Shown piece after piece: positions 15,635-23,608 of a DNA stretch of 64,000 nt. Position numbers and translations under genes: made by a program. The notes beneath the pieces are model-generated. The model was not told the DNA's origin, did not search any database, and saw only the letters and a list, made by a program, of their open reading frames with translations. This stretch comes from Saccharibacillus endophyticus (lineage in GTDB: Bacteria; Bacillota; Bacilli; Paenibacillales; Paenibacillaceae). Every line of letters starts with the position of its first letter. Position 1 is the first letter of the stretch. Location of the stretch: assembly GCF_013185185.1 (NCBI RefSeq), contig NZ_JAAZWE010000005.1:124001-188000 (forward strand), in the 5' to 3' direction.

Positions 15635-16452
15635 TCCGGCACCCCCACTCGCGAAGCGGCTTCGGCCACTTTGCGCTTTTCGCTGCGCCGCGTCGAGATG
15701 TAATAAGCCACGACGAGGAACAAGGTGAACAGGAAGATCAGCGTGGACAAAGCGTTGATCGACAGCGACACGCCCTGCCGCGCCCGCGAGTAAATTTCGA
15801 CCGCAAGCGTCGAATAACCGCTGCCCGTCACGAAGAACGTCACCGCGAAGTCATCCAACGAATACGTCAACGCCATGAAGAATCCGCTGAAGATACCCGG
15901 GCGGATAAACGGCAGGATGACCTTCGTCAGCACCTCTCTTTTGCTTGCTCCGAGATCCCGGGCCGCGTCGATCAGCGTCGGGCTCATCTCTTGAAGTCTC
16001 GGCAATATCATCAGCACCGCGATCGGGATACTGAACGCTACGTGCGAGATCAGGACGGACGCGAAGCCCAGCTTGACGCCGACCATCGTGAACAGGATCA
16101 GGAACGAAGCGCCGATAATGACGTCCGGGCTGACGATCAACACATTGTTGAGCGACAACAGCGTGTTTTTGAAACGGGCACGCCGGATGTTCTCGATCGC
16201 CAGCGACCCGAATATCGCGATGATCGTGGCGATCGTCGACGATAACAGCGCGATAATCAGCGTGTTGATGACGATGATAATAAGCCGCGTATCCGCAAAG
16301 ACCTCTTTATACCAGTCGAACGTAAAACTCTCGAAGTCGTGCATCGTACCGCCGCTGTTGAACGAATAGTACATCAGGTACAGAATCGGCGCATATAACA
16401 CGGCAAACACGAGTACCAGGTACAGATTGGAGATTCCGTTTTTCTTTCTCAT
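15631..16452 (-). CDS. potC: Spermidine/putrescine ABC transporter, permease PotC
   Basis: A 273-residue inner-membrane permease with six predicted helices. The cytosolic ATPase-contact (EAA) loop is visible as DAARDLGASKREVLTKVILPFIRPG. It forms the transmembrane channel with PotB for polyamine uptake. It overlaps potB and potD by four bases at either end, so it is tightly coupled in the operon. Its length matches family members (260-280). Confidence 0.93.
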   Translation of the reverse strand: MRKKNGISNLYLVLVFAVLYAPILYLMYYSFNSGGTMHDFESFTFDWYKEVFADTRLIIIVINTLIIALLSSTIATIIAIFGSLAIENIRRARFKNTLLSLNNVLIVSPDVIIGASFLILFTMVGVKLGFASVLISHVAFSIPIAVLMILPRLQEMSPTLIDAARDLGASKREVLTKVILPFIRPGIFSGFFMALTYSLDDFAVTFFVTGSGYSTLAVEIYSRARQGVSLSINALSTLIFLFTLFLVVAYYISTRRSEKRKVAEAASRVGVPE

Positions 16453-17267
16453 CTCCGCACCCCTTTCTTGCTTCCGCCTGTCACGAACATGATGACGGCC
16501 ATCGCCACGATCAGGAATACGGCGACGGTCGAGCCCATTCCCCAGTCCTGCGTGACAAGGAAGTGCTGCTCGATCGCGGTACCGAGCGTGATGACCTTGT
16601 TGCCCGCGATCAGACGCGTAATCATAAACAGCGACAGCGCCGGAATGAACACCGAAATGCAGCCCGACTTCACGCCCGACAGCGTTAACGGAAAAATAAC
16701 CCGGCGGAACGTGATCCAGCCCGATGCGCCCAGATCGCGCGAGGCATCGGTCAGCGATACGTTCAACTCTTCGAGCGCGTTATAGATCGGCATGATCATG
16801 AACGGCACGAAGATGTAGATCGATACGAACACGAAGCTTCCGCTGGTGAACAGCAGCTGCTGCTCGCCGATGCCGATCGCGCCGAGCAGCGAGTTGATTG
16901 GGCCGTACGTGCCGAAAATCCCGATAAACGCGTACGTTTTCAGCAGCAGATTCATCCATGTCGGCAAAATGATCAGCAGCAGCCACAGCTGTTTGTGCTT
17001 GGTGCGCGTGAGCAGGTAGGCCGCCGGATACGCGATCAGCAGCGAAAACAGCGTGATCAGAAACGCGTACCAGAACGAGCTTAGCGTCATTTTCAAATAC
17101 ACCGGGGTAAAAAAGTCGGCATAATTCGAAAACGTAAAGTTGCCTTCCACGTCGAAAAGCGAATAGTAAACGACCAGCACGACAGGCGCGATGACGAACA
17201 GCACCACCCACAAATAGTAAGGGATATAGGCGAGCGACCGCGCGTTTACGCTGCCCTTACCGTTCAT
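16449..17267 (-). CDS. potB: Spermidine/putrescine ABC transporter, permease PotB
   Basis: A 272-residue inner-membrane permease, partner of PotC. Six hydrophobic helices are visible, with the EAA loop reading DASRDLGASGWITFRRVIFP. The N-terminus (ARSLAYIPYYLWVVLFVIAP) is typical of PotB. The start codon lies inside the end of potA (11-base overlap) and the stop overlaps potC, so translation of the operon is coupled throughout. Confidence 0.93.
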   Translation of the reverse strand: MNGKGSVNARSLAYIPYYLWVVLFVIAPVVLVVYYSLFDVEGNFTFSNYADFFTPVYLKMTLSSFWYAFLITLFSLLIAYPAAYLLTRTKHKQLWLLLIILPTWMNLLLKTYAFIGIFGTYGPINSLLGAIGIGEQQLLFTSGSFVFVSIYIFVPFMIMPIYNALEELNVSLTDASRDLGASGWITFRRVIFPLTLSGVKSGCISVFIPALSLFMITRLIAGNKVITLGTAIEQHFLVTQDWGMGSTVAVFLIVAMAVIMFVTGGSKKGVRR

Positions 17268-18384
17268 GGCTGCCGACCTCTGCTTCTTCGTCCTCCTCGT
17301 AAGCTTCCAGGCGGCGGTCGAACTCTTCTTCCGTTTCCCCGAAGCGCATGACGTGGATCGCTTCCGGGTCGAAGGTCAGTCCGATCTGCGCGCCGACGTC
17401 GGCCCGCTTGGTGGAATGCACCAGCCATTCCTGACCGGATTCGTCGTAACAGCTGATCTCGTAATGCACGCCGCGGAACAACTGGGTATCCACGCGGACT
17501 TTGAGCTTGCCGGCTTCCTGCGTCGTGATCACCAGATCTTCCGGGCGGATGACGATCTCGATCGGTTCGCTGGCGCGCAAGCCCGCATCGACGCACTCGA
17601 ACCTTTTCCCGTTGAACTCCACCAGGTAATCGTCGATCATCACGCCCGGCACGATGTTCGATTCCCCGATAAAGTCGGCCACGAAGCGGTTGATCGGTTC
17701 GTCGTAAATATCGTTCGGCGTACCGCTTTGCTCGATCCGTCCTTCGTTCATGACGAAGATATAGTCCGACATCGCCAAAGCTTCTTCCTGATCGTGCGTG
17801 ACGAAAATGAACGTGATGCCCAGACGCTGCTGCAGCTCGCGCAGCACGTACTGCATTTCGGTACGCAGCTTCAAATCGAGCGCGGACAGCGGTTCGTCGA
17901 GCAGCAGCACTTCCGGCTCGTTCACGATCGCGCGGGCGATCGCGACGCGCTGACGCTGACCGCCGGACATCTCGGTGATGCCGCGGTTTTCGTAGCCGTT
18001 CAGGTTGACCATTTTGAGCGCTTCGGTCACTTTGGAGGCGATCGCGTCTTTTTTCAGCTTTTTGATCCGCAGCCCGAAAGCGACGTTCTCGAATACGTTC
18101 AAATGAGGGAACAACGCGTAATCCTGGAAAACGGTGTTCACCTGTCTTTTCTCCGGCGGCACTTTATTGATCACTTTGCCGTCCAAATAAATCGATCCCG
18201 CCGTCGGTTCCATGAACCCTGCGATCATGCGCAAAATGGTCGTTTTGCCGCAGCCCGAAGGACCGAGCAGCGTATAAAATTTGCCCCGCTCGATTTCGAA
18301 ATCGATATTTTTCAATACGGTCAATCCGTCGTCGTATCGCTTCATAATGGATTCGAAACGAATGATATTTGATTCTGCGATGAT
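17257..18384 (-). CDS. potA: Spermidine/putrescine ABC transporter ATPase PotA, probable AUC start
   Basis: An ATPase of about 375 residues driving polyamine uptake. It has Walker A GPSGCGKTT, signature MSGGQRQRVAIARA and Walker B VLLLDEPLSALD, then a C-terminal TOBE-like domain. The start is unusual. GGAGGAGG (18391-18398) is followed after six bases by ATC ATC GCA GAA, and the next codons encode SNIIRFESIMKRYDDG, which supplies the first beta strand of ABC ATPases. No ATG, GTG or TTG lies between the ribosome binding site and ATG 18345, and that ATG would remove the strand and lacks a ribosome binding site. I therefore place initiation at ATC 18384 or 18381. A hairpin precedes the ribosome binding site. 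Confidence 0.88.
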   Translation of the reverse strand: MIAESNIIRFESIMKRYDDGLTVLKNIDFEIERGKFYTLLGPSGCGKTTILRMIAGFMEPTAGSIYLDGKVINKVPPEKRQVNTVFQDYALFPHLNVFENVAFGLRIKKLKKDAIASKVTEALKMVNLNGYENRGITEMSGGQRQRVAIARAIVNEPEVLLLDEPLSALDLKLRTEMQYVLRELQQRLGITFIFVTHDQEEALAMSDYIFVMNEGRIEQSGTPNDIYDEPINRFVADFIGESNIVPGVMIDDYLVEFNGKRFECVDAGLRASEPIEIVIRPEDLVITTQEAGKLKVRVDTQLFRGVHYEISCYDESGQEWLVHSTKRADVGAQIGLTFDPEAIHVMRFGETEEEFDRRLEAYEEDEEAEVGSHER

Positions 18385-18401
18385 GAAACCCCTCCTCCGG
18401 C

Positions 18402-18445
18402 AACAAGAGACCCGGACCCCGATCGGCTCCGGCGCGTCTCTTGTT
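18402..18445 (-). promoter_or_regulatory. Leader hairpin directly upstream of potA RBS
   Basis: AACAAGAGAC and GTCTCTTGTT form a perfect 10 bp stem around a GC-rich loop that can itself pair (CCGG against CCGG). It ends three bases before the potA ribosome binding site. Such placement suits control of translation initiation, perhaps by polyamines, but this is inference. Confidence 0.5.
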
Positions 18446-18527
18446 CTTGTTCTTGATGGTTAACCTGTTTCTAACCGCCATTTTACAGAAGAAAACAAGG
18501 CGGCGCTACATTTCTGTGTATGCGGAG

Positions 18528-18633
18528 TACTCTGTCCCAAATGAATGTAAGGTTACGCTCATCTGAAACTCACTTAAACCGTGTGAGTTTCAGCCAAACG
18601 TAAACCTACTATTTTGAAGTGGGACAAAGTAGT
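18528..18633. repeat. R2-like palindromic element, copy 2
   Basis: The inner boxes TAAGGTTACG (18548-18557) and CGTAAACCTACT (18599-18610) match R2. The centre is a perfect 11 bp stem, CTGAAACTCAC with GTGAGTTTCAG. The outer arms differ from other copies (TACTCTGTCCCA against GTGGGACAAAGTA) but still pair. It fills the gap between the pot operon and the biosynthetic operon. Confidence 0.7.
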
Positions 18634-18671
18634 ACGTCGCTTTATTGATCAAAATCGGATCGAAGCTCCGC

Positions 18672-19913
18672 CTAAAACTTATGCTTTTGCATAATCGGCA
18701 CGCCTACCTTGTTCAGCAGAAGCGATAACATCGCCCAACCCGTACGACGGTAGAGAGGCAGATGCCGATCGTATACCGCGCTGTATTCGATCTCCGCCGT
18801 TGCCCCGCGATTGCGCTTGAACCGGGCTGCTCCGGCGCTTTCGTGCAGCAGGCAGCCTTCCTCGGCCGCTTGTCGCAGCAACACGGCCGACAGCATGCGA
18901 TACAGACCTACCTCCTGCGGCACGGCCGTATCGTAACCGAACACCGGCGTGGTCATGATCCCGTCCTGAATATAGTAGCCCAGCACCGCGTCAAGCCTGC
19001 CACTGCCGCGGGAACGCAGCGCATACAGCTTGAGCAGATTCTTTTGCAGAGCTTGCTCGAAAAAAAGCGGCGTGAAGATCGGATTATGCGCGGAATACTT
19101 TTCGATGTACAGCAGTCGATACAGCTCGGCCAGGCGCGGCGAATCGGAAGCGGACAGCTCCTCCGGGCCGCAAATGTCATACCCGTGCTTGTCCAATAAA
19201 GCGTAATCTCGCTTTTGCAGCCAACGCGCTTTCGACGGAATGCGATCCGGGGAATCGTACAGATACACCTGACGGCTCGGAACGAGGCGGAAGCCCAGCT
19301 TTTGCAGCGTCTTCAGATAAACCGGCGCAGTGCGCGTATTGAGCGAACGGAAAATGAGCGTACGGTCCGGGTACTCGCGCAGCAGCAGCTCCGCCAGCGA
19401 AGTGATCTCGGCCGCGCCAAGAGGCGGATACAAGTTGGTCGACAGCAGACGATTGTTCACCTGCACGGCTTTGTTGAAGCGCGAAACTTTGAACAGCCAG
19501 CCGACAGGCGTAAGCAGCGCGCTCAATGCCGTCCGGGCGGCACGCGATTGCAGCATCGACAGTTCCTCGCGGGCGTAACTGACGTAATGCGTATACGGCG
19601 AAAAAACATACGAAGCCCCGTACTCCCGGTCGCCCACGCTGATCGGCAGCGTGACGCCGAGCGCTTGGTGATGCAGGGCGCGCAAGTGGGTATCGACGTT
19701 GGCGATCAACGCGGAGACGCCTTCCGTTTGCATGGCGGAGAGCCAACGCAGCGCGGAACGTTCATCCGGCGCTGAAGCGAAAGCCATGCCCGATTCGGGA
19801 ACGGTCATGCTGCCGGACGAATCGGGATCAGACGTCGCACCCTCGATCGCCGTGCCTTTTTCCAAAAGCCATCGCTGCAGCGCTTCGCCTTCATACAGGC
19901 TCCATTCGTTCAT
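18672..19913 (-). CDS. GNAT-like acyltransferase of the biosynthetic operon
   Basis: A 413-residue protein that I place with GNAT/FemAB-like acyltransferases. The central region has LAELYRLLYIEKYSAHNPIF and LKLYALRSRGSGRLDAVLGY followed by a late conserved His/Gly segment (LLHESAGAARFKRNRGATAE), which resembles the acyl-CoA binding and transfer half of GNAT proteins. The N-terminal 200 residues have no recognisable domain. There are no membrane segments. It is the last gene of the 25945-18672 operon; its start overlaps the adenylate-forming enzyme gene by 23 bases, so they are translationally coupled. The probable role is transfer of an acyl or aminoacyl group to the pathway product. Confidence 0.65.
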   Translation of the reverse strand: MNEWSLYEGEALQRWLLEKGTAIEGATSDPDSSGSMTVPESGMAFASAPDERSALRWLSAMQTEGVSALIANVDTHLRALHHQALGVTLPISVGDREYGASYVFSPYTHYVSYAREELSMLQSRAARTALSALLTPVGWLFKVSRFNKAVQVNNRLLSTNLYPPLGAAEITSLAELLLREYPDRTLIFRSLNTRTAPVYLKTLQKLGFRLVPSRQVYLYDSPDRIPSKARWLQKRDYALLDKHGYDICGPEELSASDSPRLAELYRLLYIEKYSAHNPIFTPLFFEQALQKNLLKLYALRSRGSGRLDAVLGYYIQDGIMTTPVFGYDTAVPQEVGLYRMLSAVLLRQAAEEGCLLHESAGAARFKRNRGATAEIEYSAVYDRHLPLYRRTGWAMLSLLLNKVGVPIMQKHKF

Positions 19914-21234
19914 TCACGGCAAACCTCCTCTGCACCCGCCTCAGCTTGATCGCGCCGGGCACGAACGTATACGGTTCGAACCCGATCTCCGGCGTATGCG
20001 CGTCAACCCGACCGCATAATTCCGCCAAAACCTGACGCGCGCGGCGTTCCGTATCCGACCGGTCGGCGCCTTCACGGATTTCCAGTTCCAAGGTCAAGCT
20101 CCGCGGCGAGTTCAGCACCGCGCGATAGGCTTCGATCTGTTCCGAAGCCGCGATGATCGCCCGCGACACGAAATCGGGAAAAAGCGTGACGAAGCCGTTT
20201 CCCGTTCGGGACGGCAGGACAAACAGATCGTCGCTGCGTCCTTCGATGCGTTCGATCGCCGTGAAAGGCGAACCGCATGGACAAGTCGTCCGGCGCTCCG
20301 TAAGCAGATCACCCAACCGGTAGCGGATGATCGGCTGCGCGAAGCGCACGAAGTCGGTCACGATCGGGACGAAAACGCCGCGCTCTGCGTCGATGTAGTC
20401 TTTTTCGATATGGACGACGTCTTCGTTGAGATGGAGGGTCCCATGCCTGCAAGATGCCCCCAAAAAGCCTTCCGTACACTGATACACCTGATGAATCTTG
20501 CGGCCGAACGTTTCTTCAATCACCTGGCGATCAAGCGGGTCCAACACCTCGGCCATCGCCACCAAATGCGCCGGTTCGATATTCAACTTGCCCGCTCGGC
20601 GTTCTCCCGCCAGCAGTCGCAGCATGGACGGCGGCGCGGCGAGTATCGTCGGTCGTTGAGCATTCAGCGCAGCGACATGCTTTTGCAAGGGATGCAGCAG
20701 ATCATAGAATTCGAAGACCACTCTCTTGCTGCGCACCGAACCGTACAGATTACTGTCCGCTCGCAGGAAAAAGGCAATGTTATGCCGATTCAGCAGCGAT
20801 CCCGGCAGCACCCGCTCCAGAATCGTGCCGGTCCAAGCCAAACGCTCCTGACGACTAACCAGGAACAACCCCCGGTTGCCGGACGTTCCGGACGACATCC
20901 CGATGGTCAGTCCCCCGATCTCCGGCGTAAAATCGCGCGTTCGCTCGGCTTGCAGCGCCAGATCCATCGCCTCTTCGCGTCGGATGCCGGCCGTGTTCAG
21001 CGCGTCGAAATGCTCCATCATCGCGCGTTTGTCGATCTCGGGAAAACGACGCCAATCCGCGGCGTCGATTCCTTGCCATAGCTCCCGGTAAAAAGAAGAC
21101 GCTTCGCGCACGCGTTTCACGTGGCGCACAATACGCGATTCTTGCCAACGCTCCAGACGCGCGCGATCCCGCATGGCCGCACGCCTGCGCGCCGCCGCGT
21201 ACTGCATGACAATATGAAGCGGATCGGTGTTCAT
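19891..21234 (-). CDS. Adenylate-forming enzyme (F390 synthetase/PaaK-like)
   Basis: A 447-residue member of the adenylate-forming superfamily, closest in layout to coenzyme F390 synthetase and phenylacetate-CoA ligase-like proteins. The nucleotide loop is GMSSGTSGNRGLFLV, and the later segment IHQVYQCTEGFLGASC corresponds to the YxxTE adenylate motif. PIIRYRLGDLL supplies the conserved RxGD. Such enzymes activate a carboxylic acid as an acyl-AMP and hand it to a thiol, amine or hydroxyl. In this operon it may activate a fatty acid or a pathway intermediate. It starts at ATG 21234, 45 bases after the metallo-hydrolase gene. Confidence 0.8.
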   Translation of the reverse strand: MNTDPLHIVMQYAAARRRAAMRDRARLERWQESRIVRHVKRVREASSFYRELWQGIDAADWRRFPEIDKRAMMEHFDALNTAGIRREEAMDLALQAERTRDFTPEIGGLTIGMSSGTSGNRGLFLVSRQERLAWTGTILERVLPGSLLNRHNIAFFLRADSNLYGSVRSKRVVFEFYDLLHPLQKHVAALNAQRPTILAAPPSMLRLLAGERRAGKLNIEPAHLVAMAEVLDPLDRQVIEETFGRKIHQVYQCTEGFLGASCRHGTLHLNEDVVHIEKDYIDAERGVFVPIVTDFVRFAQPIIRYRLGDLLTERRTTCPCGSPFTAIERIEGRSDDLFVLPSRTGNGFVTLFPDFVSRAIIAASEQIEAYRAVLNSPRSLTLELEIREGADRSDTERRARQVLAELCGRVDAHTPEIGFEPYTFVPGAIKLRRVQRRFAVNERMEPV

Positions 21235-21279
21235 GCTATCGCTCTCCCCTTTCGCATACTGCTTATGTAAAACGCAGGG

Positions 21280-22287
21280 CTATAAAACCCCTTCGCCGCC
21301 TGTCACATATAAACGCTCGGCTTCCGGACAATGCGAAGCGACGATCGTAAGCTCCGGGAACGCTTCATGAAGCTGCCGTAACGCCCGGAAGCTGGAAGCG
21401 TACGCTTTGCGATCCGGCATGATGATCCCCGCCAGGCCGCTGGGCGGACGATTCTCGCGATAGGCGGCTGCCGACCAGGCGGCATCCGCGCATAACAATA
21501 CCGGGCCTCGCTCCGTGCGCAGCAGCAACCCGATCTGCCCGTAGGCATGACCCGGCAGATCCACGGCGAGCAGGCTGCCGTCGCCGAGCACGTCCGTGAT
21601 CCGGCGGAAAGGAAATCCGGGCAGCAGATCGGGCGGAACCTCGATGCGAGACTCCGGCGAAAAAGGTCTGGCGCGCCGATCGAAATCATCCGGCAGCAAA
21701 CCCGGCAGGAAGCCGCGTTTGACCGCGCCTATTCCTTTTAACCGCCGCATGGAATCCAGCGCTTCGCGTTCATAGAAAAATTGCGCGTTCGGAAAATCCC
21801 GCAGTCCCGCTACATGATCCGCATGGAAGTGCGAGACGATAATATGCCGAATATTCGCCGGATCAAGCCCTGCCGCATGCAGTCGTTCCGCCGCGCTTTG
21901 TCCCTGTTCGAAATCCACGGGAGTCACCATCCGATACAGCCTGGCCGGAAAAGGATCGGTTTCCCGAAAGAAACGTTCCGAATATCCCGTGTCGAACAGC
22001 ACAGCGCCCGCTTCAGGATGTTCGATACGGGCAAACAAGGCAGGGATACGGATGCTGCGCAAGCTTCCGCCGCGAATGGTCACCCGCTCCGGATGGCGGC
22101 AGCTGCCTGCGGAAAATATCTTCAGCGATACCCTAGGCGAAGAACCGCTGACCAGCCCCCATAAACGATCCCATCTTGATCGAGCCTGTTGATGCAAAAA
22201 GTCGTGCGTCGCTGTTAAAGAAGCAAGCGAACGTTCTGTCGGATTTGCCGGATGGTTCGCATGGTGCTGTTTATCCCGTTCCTTCAC
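21280..22287 (-). CDS. Metallo-beta-lactamase-fold hydrolase of the operon
   Basis: A 335-residue metallo-hydrolase. The zinc-binding motif SHFHADHVAGL is followed by a second site, LPGHAYGQIGLLL, and the aspartate of VLLCADAAW; DTGYSERFF precedes the motif as in lactonases and related enzymes. The start is GTG 22287, whose GTGA overlaps the stop of the upstream SDR gene. The AAAGGA stretch upstream fits as a ribosome binding site. An N-terminal region of about 80 residues before the fold is unusual. In this operon it may open a lactone or cleave a thioester. Substrate unknown. Confidence 0.82.
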   Translation of the reverse strand: MKERDKQHHANHPANPTERSLASLTATHDFLHQQARSRWDRLWGLVSGSSPRVSLKIFSAGSCRHPERVTIRGGSLRSIRIPALFARIEHPEAGAVLFDTGYSERFFRETDPFPARLYRMVTPVDFEQGQSAAERLHAAGLDPANIRHIIVSHFHADHVAGLRDFPNAQFFYEREALDSMRRLKGIGAVKRGFLPGLLPDDFDRRARPFSPESRIEVPPDLLPGFPFRRITDVLGDGSLLAVDLPGHAYGQIGLLLRTERGPVLLCADAAWSAAAYRENRPPSGLAGIIMPDRKAYASSFRALRQLHEAFPELTIVASHCPEAERLYVTGGEGVL

Positions 22288-23294
22288 GATTGTCCGTCCT
22301 TTCGTTCTTGTTCTTGCCACCATTTCACAAACTGATCCAATCCTTCGTCGATCCCTATCGACGGCTCGTAACCGAGCGCCGCGCGCGCCGCTTGGATATC
22401 CAGCGTCTGGCTGCTTCCGAGCATGCCGACCAACGAACGGGTCAACAAAGGCTCCGCGCCGGACGGACGCAATCTTGCTGCCGTCTCCAAGACCGCTGCC
22501 GCTGCGCAAGCCACGGCAAAAGGAATTTTTTTCGGTCGCAGCGGTTTGCCGAGCTTCGCAAACAGCAGCTCTGCTGCTTCGGCGAAACGAATAGGTTGTC
22601 CTCCGCTGATATTGTAAATACCGCCGAGCGCTTCTGCCGGAGCGATCGCCGCAAGCCGGATCGCCCGCACCGCATCGTCGACGTAAGTGAGATCGATCAG
22701 AGCCGCGCCCCCGCCGATAAACGGCACGCCGGTTTGCTCGTTCGCTTCGATCAGACGAGGCAGGATCGTCCGGTCCCCCGGTCCGTATAACGCTCGCGGC
22801 CGCAAAATAATCGTCCCCAGCCCCGATTCGCCAACGCGTAAAACCTCATGTTCGGCCGCCAGCTTCGTCCGGGCATACGCGCTAATCTGTTTGGTCGGCA
22901 ACGGATCGTTTTCACGGACATTTATACGCTCGCCCAGACCGAAATAAAGGCTTGGCGTTGAAATATGGATAAGCCGCGATACCCCGCCAAGCAAACAGGC
23001 TTCCGCGACATGGGCCGTTCCCCGGATATTGGTCGCTTCGAAAGCTTCATCGCTCCCCCATGACGCGGATAACGCTCCGCAATGCACCACGATATCGAAA
23101 TTGCGGAATATGGCGGAGCGAATCGCTTCTTTGTCGCCGAGTTCGGCTTGAATAAAAGGGATGCCGCCCTGCTCCAGCAATCGGCCGATCTGCTTGTTGC
23201 GTCCCAACCCTACCACCTCATGGCCGTCTTTGAGCATACGGTACGCAAGCCTTTTGCCCAGAAACCCGGTTGCCCCGGTCACCAACATTTTCAT
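22284..23294 (-). CDS. NAD(P)-dependent SDR (3beta-HSD/epimerase type)
   Basis: A 336-residue extended short-chain dehydrogenase. The Rossmann motif GATGFLGKRL is at the N-terminus, HISTPSLYFG supplies the catalytic Ser/Thr region, and the YxxxK pair is Tyr140/Lys144 in SAYARTKLAAE. The subgroup is the 3beta-hydroxysteroid dehydrogenase-like one that includes OleD, the reductase of 2-alkyl-3-ketoacids. The start is ATG 23294 behind GGGAGGGG. The 314 bp before it, back to the ATP-grasp gene, contain DnaA boxes. In this operon it would reduce a beta-keto product of the KAS III enzyme; this is inference. Confidence 0.85.
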   Translation of the reverse strand: MKMLVTGATGFLGKRLAYRMLKDGHEVVGLGRNKQIGRLLEQGGIPFIQAELGDKEAIRSAIFRNFDIVVHCGALSASWGSDEAFEATNIRGTAHVAEACLLGGVSRLIHISTPSLYFGLGERINVRENDPLPTKQISAYARTKLAAEHEVLRVGESGLGTIILRPRALYGPGDRTILPRLIEANEQTGVPFIGGGAALIDLTYVDDAVRAIRLAAIAPAEALGGIYNISGGQPIRFAEAAELLFAKLGKPLRPKKIPFAVACAAAAVLETAARLRPSGAEPLLTRSLVGMLGSSQTLDIQAARAALGYEPSIGIDEGLDQFVKWWQEQERKDGQS

Positions 23295-23608
23295 CTTTTC
23301 CCCTCCCGAGCCGGTGTATCCCGATCGCGGCGTTCGCCGCTGTGAACAACTTTTTCTAACCGAATAAATCCACAGAAACCGAGCAACCTTATCCCCGTTA
23401 TCCCCCGGATATCCCCGGTTTCGGTGTAAAAGTGCTTCGAAATACGACTTAAAATCATTTTTCCACATGTGGATAACGTTTTTCGACGCAGCGATCCCTC
23501 TTGCTTATCCACATGCGGGCTGCCTTTTCCTTTTGGCAGGGTTGCCGTACTCCGTCCCTCTCCAATATGGGAAGCAATCTTCGGCGAACGATTTATGGAC
23601 GACACGTT
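23295..23608. promoter_or_regulatory. DnaA-box cluster inside the biosynthetic operon
   Basis: This 314 bp gap separates the ATP-grasp and SDR genes of the operon. Perfect DnaA boxes occur as TGTGGATAA (23468-23476, minus orientation) and TTATCCACA (23505-23513). A one-mismatch box TTTTCCACA (23459-23467) is head-to-head with the first. Weaker relatives are AAATCCACA (23366-23374) and TTATCCCC near 23389 and 23398. No dnaA or dnaN gene is nearby. The sites might control an internal promoter or titrate DnaA. Confidence 0.6.

Noticed and set aside
17266..18372. 368-codon plus-strand open frame opposite potA
   Set aside because: Antisense to Walker A, signature and Walker B motifs of PotA; no ribosome binding site.
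23366..23513. DnaA boxes as the chromosomal origin
   Set aside because: No dnaA, dnaN, rpmH or AT-rich unwinding element nearby; the gap is only 314 bp within an operon.
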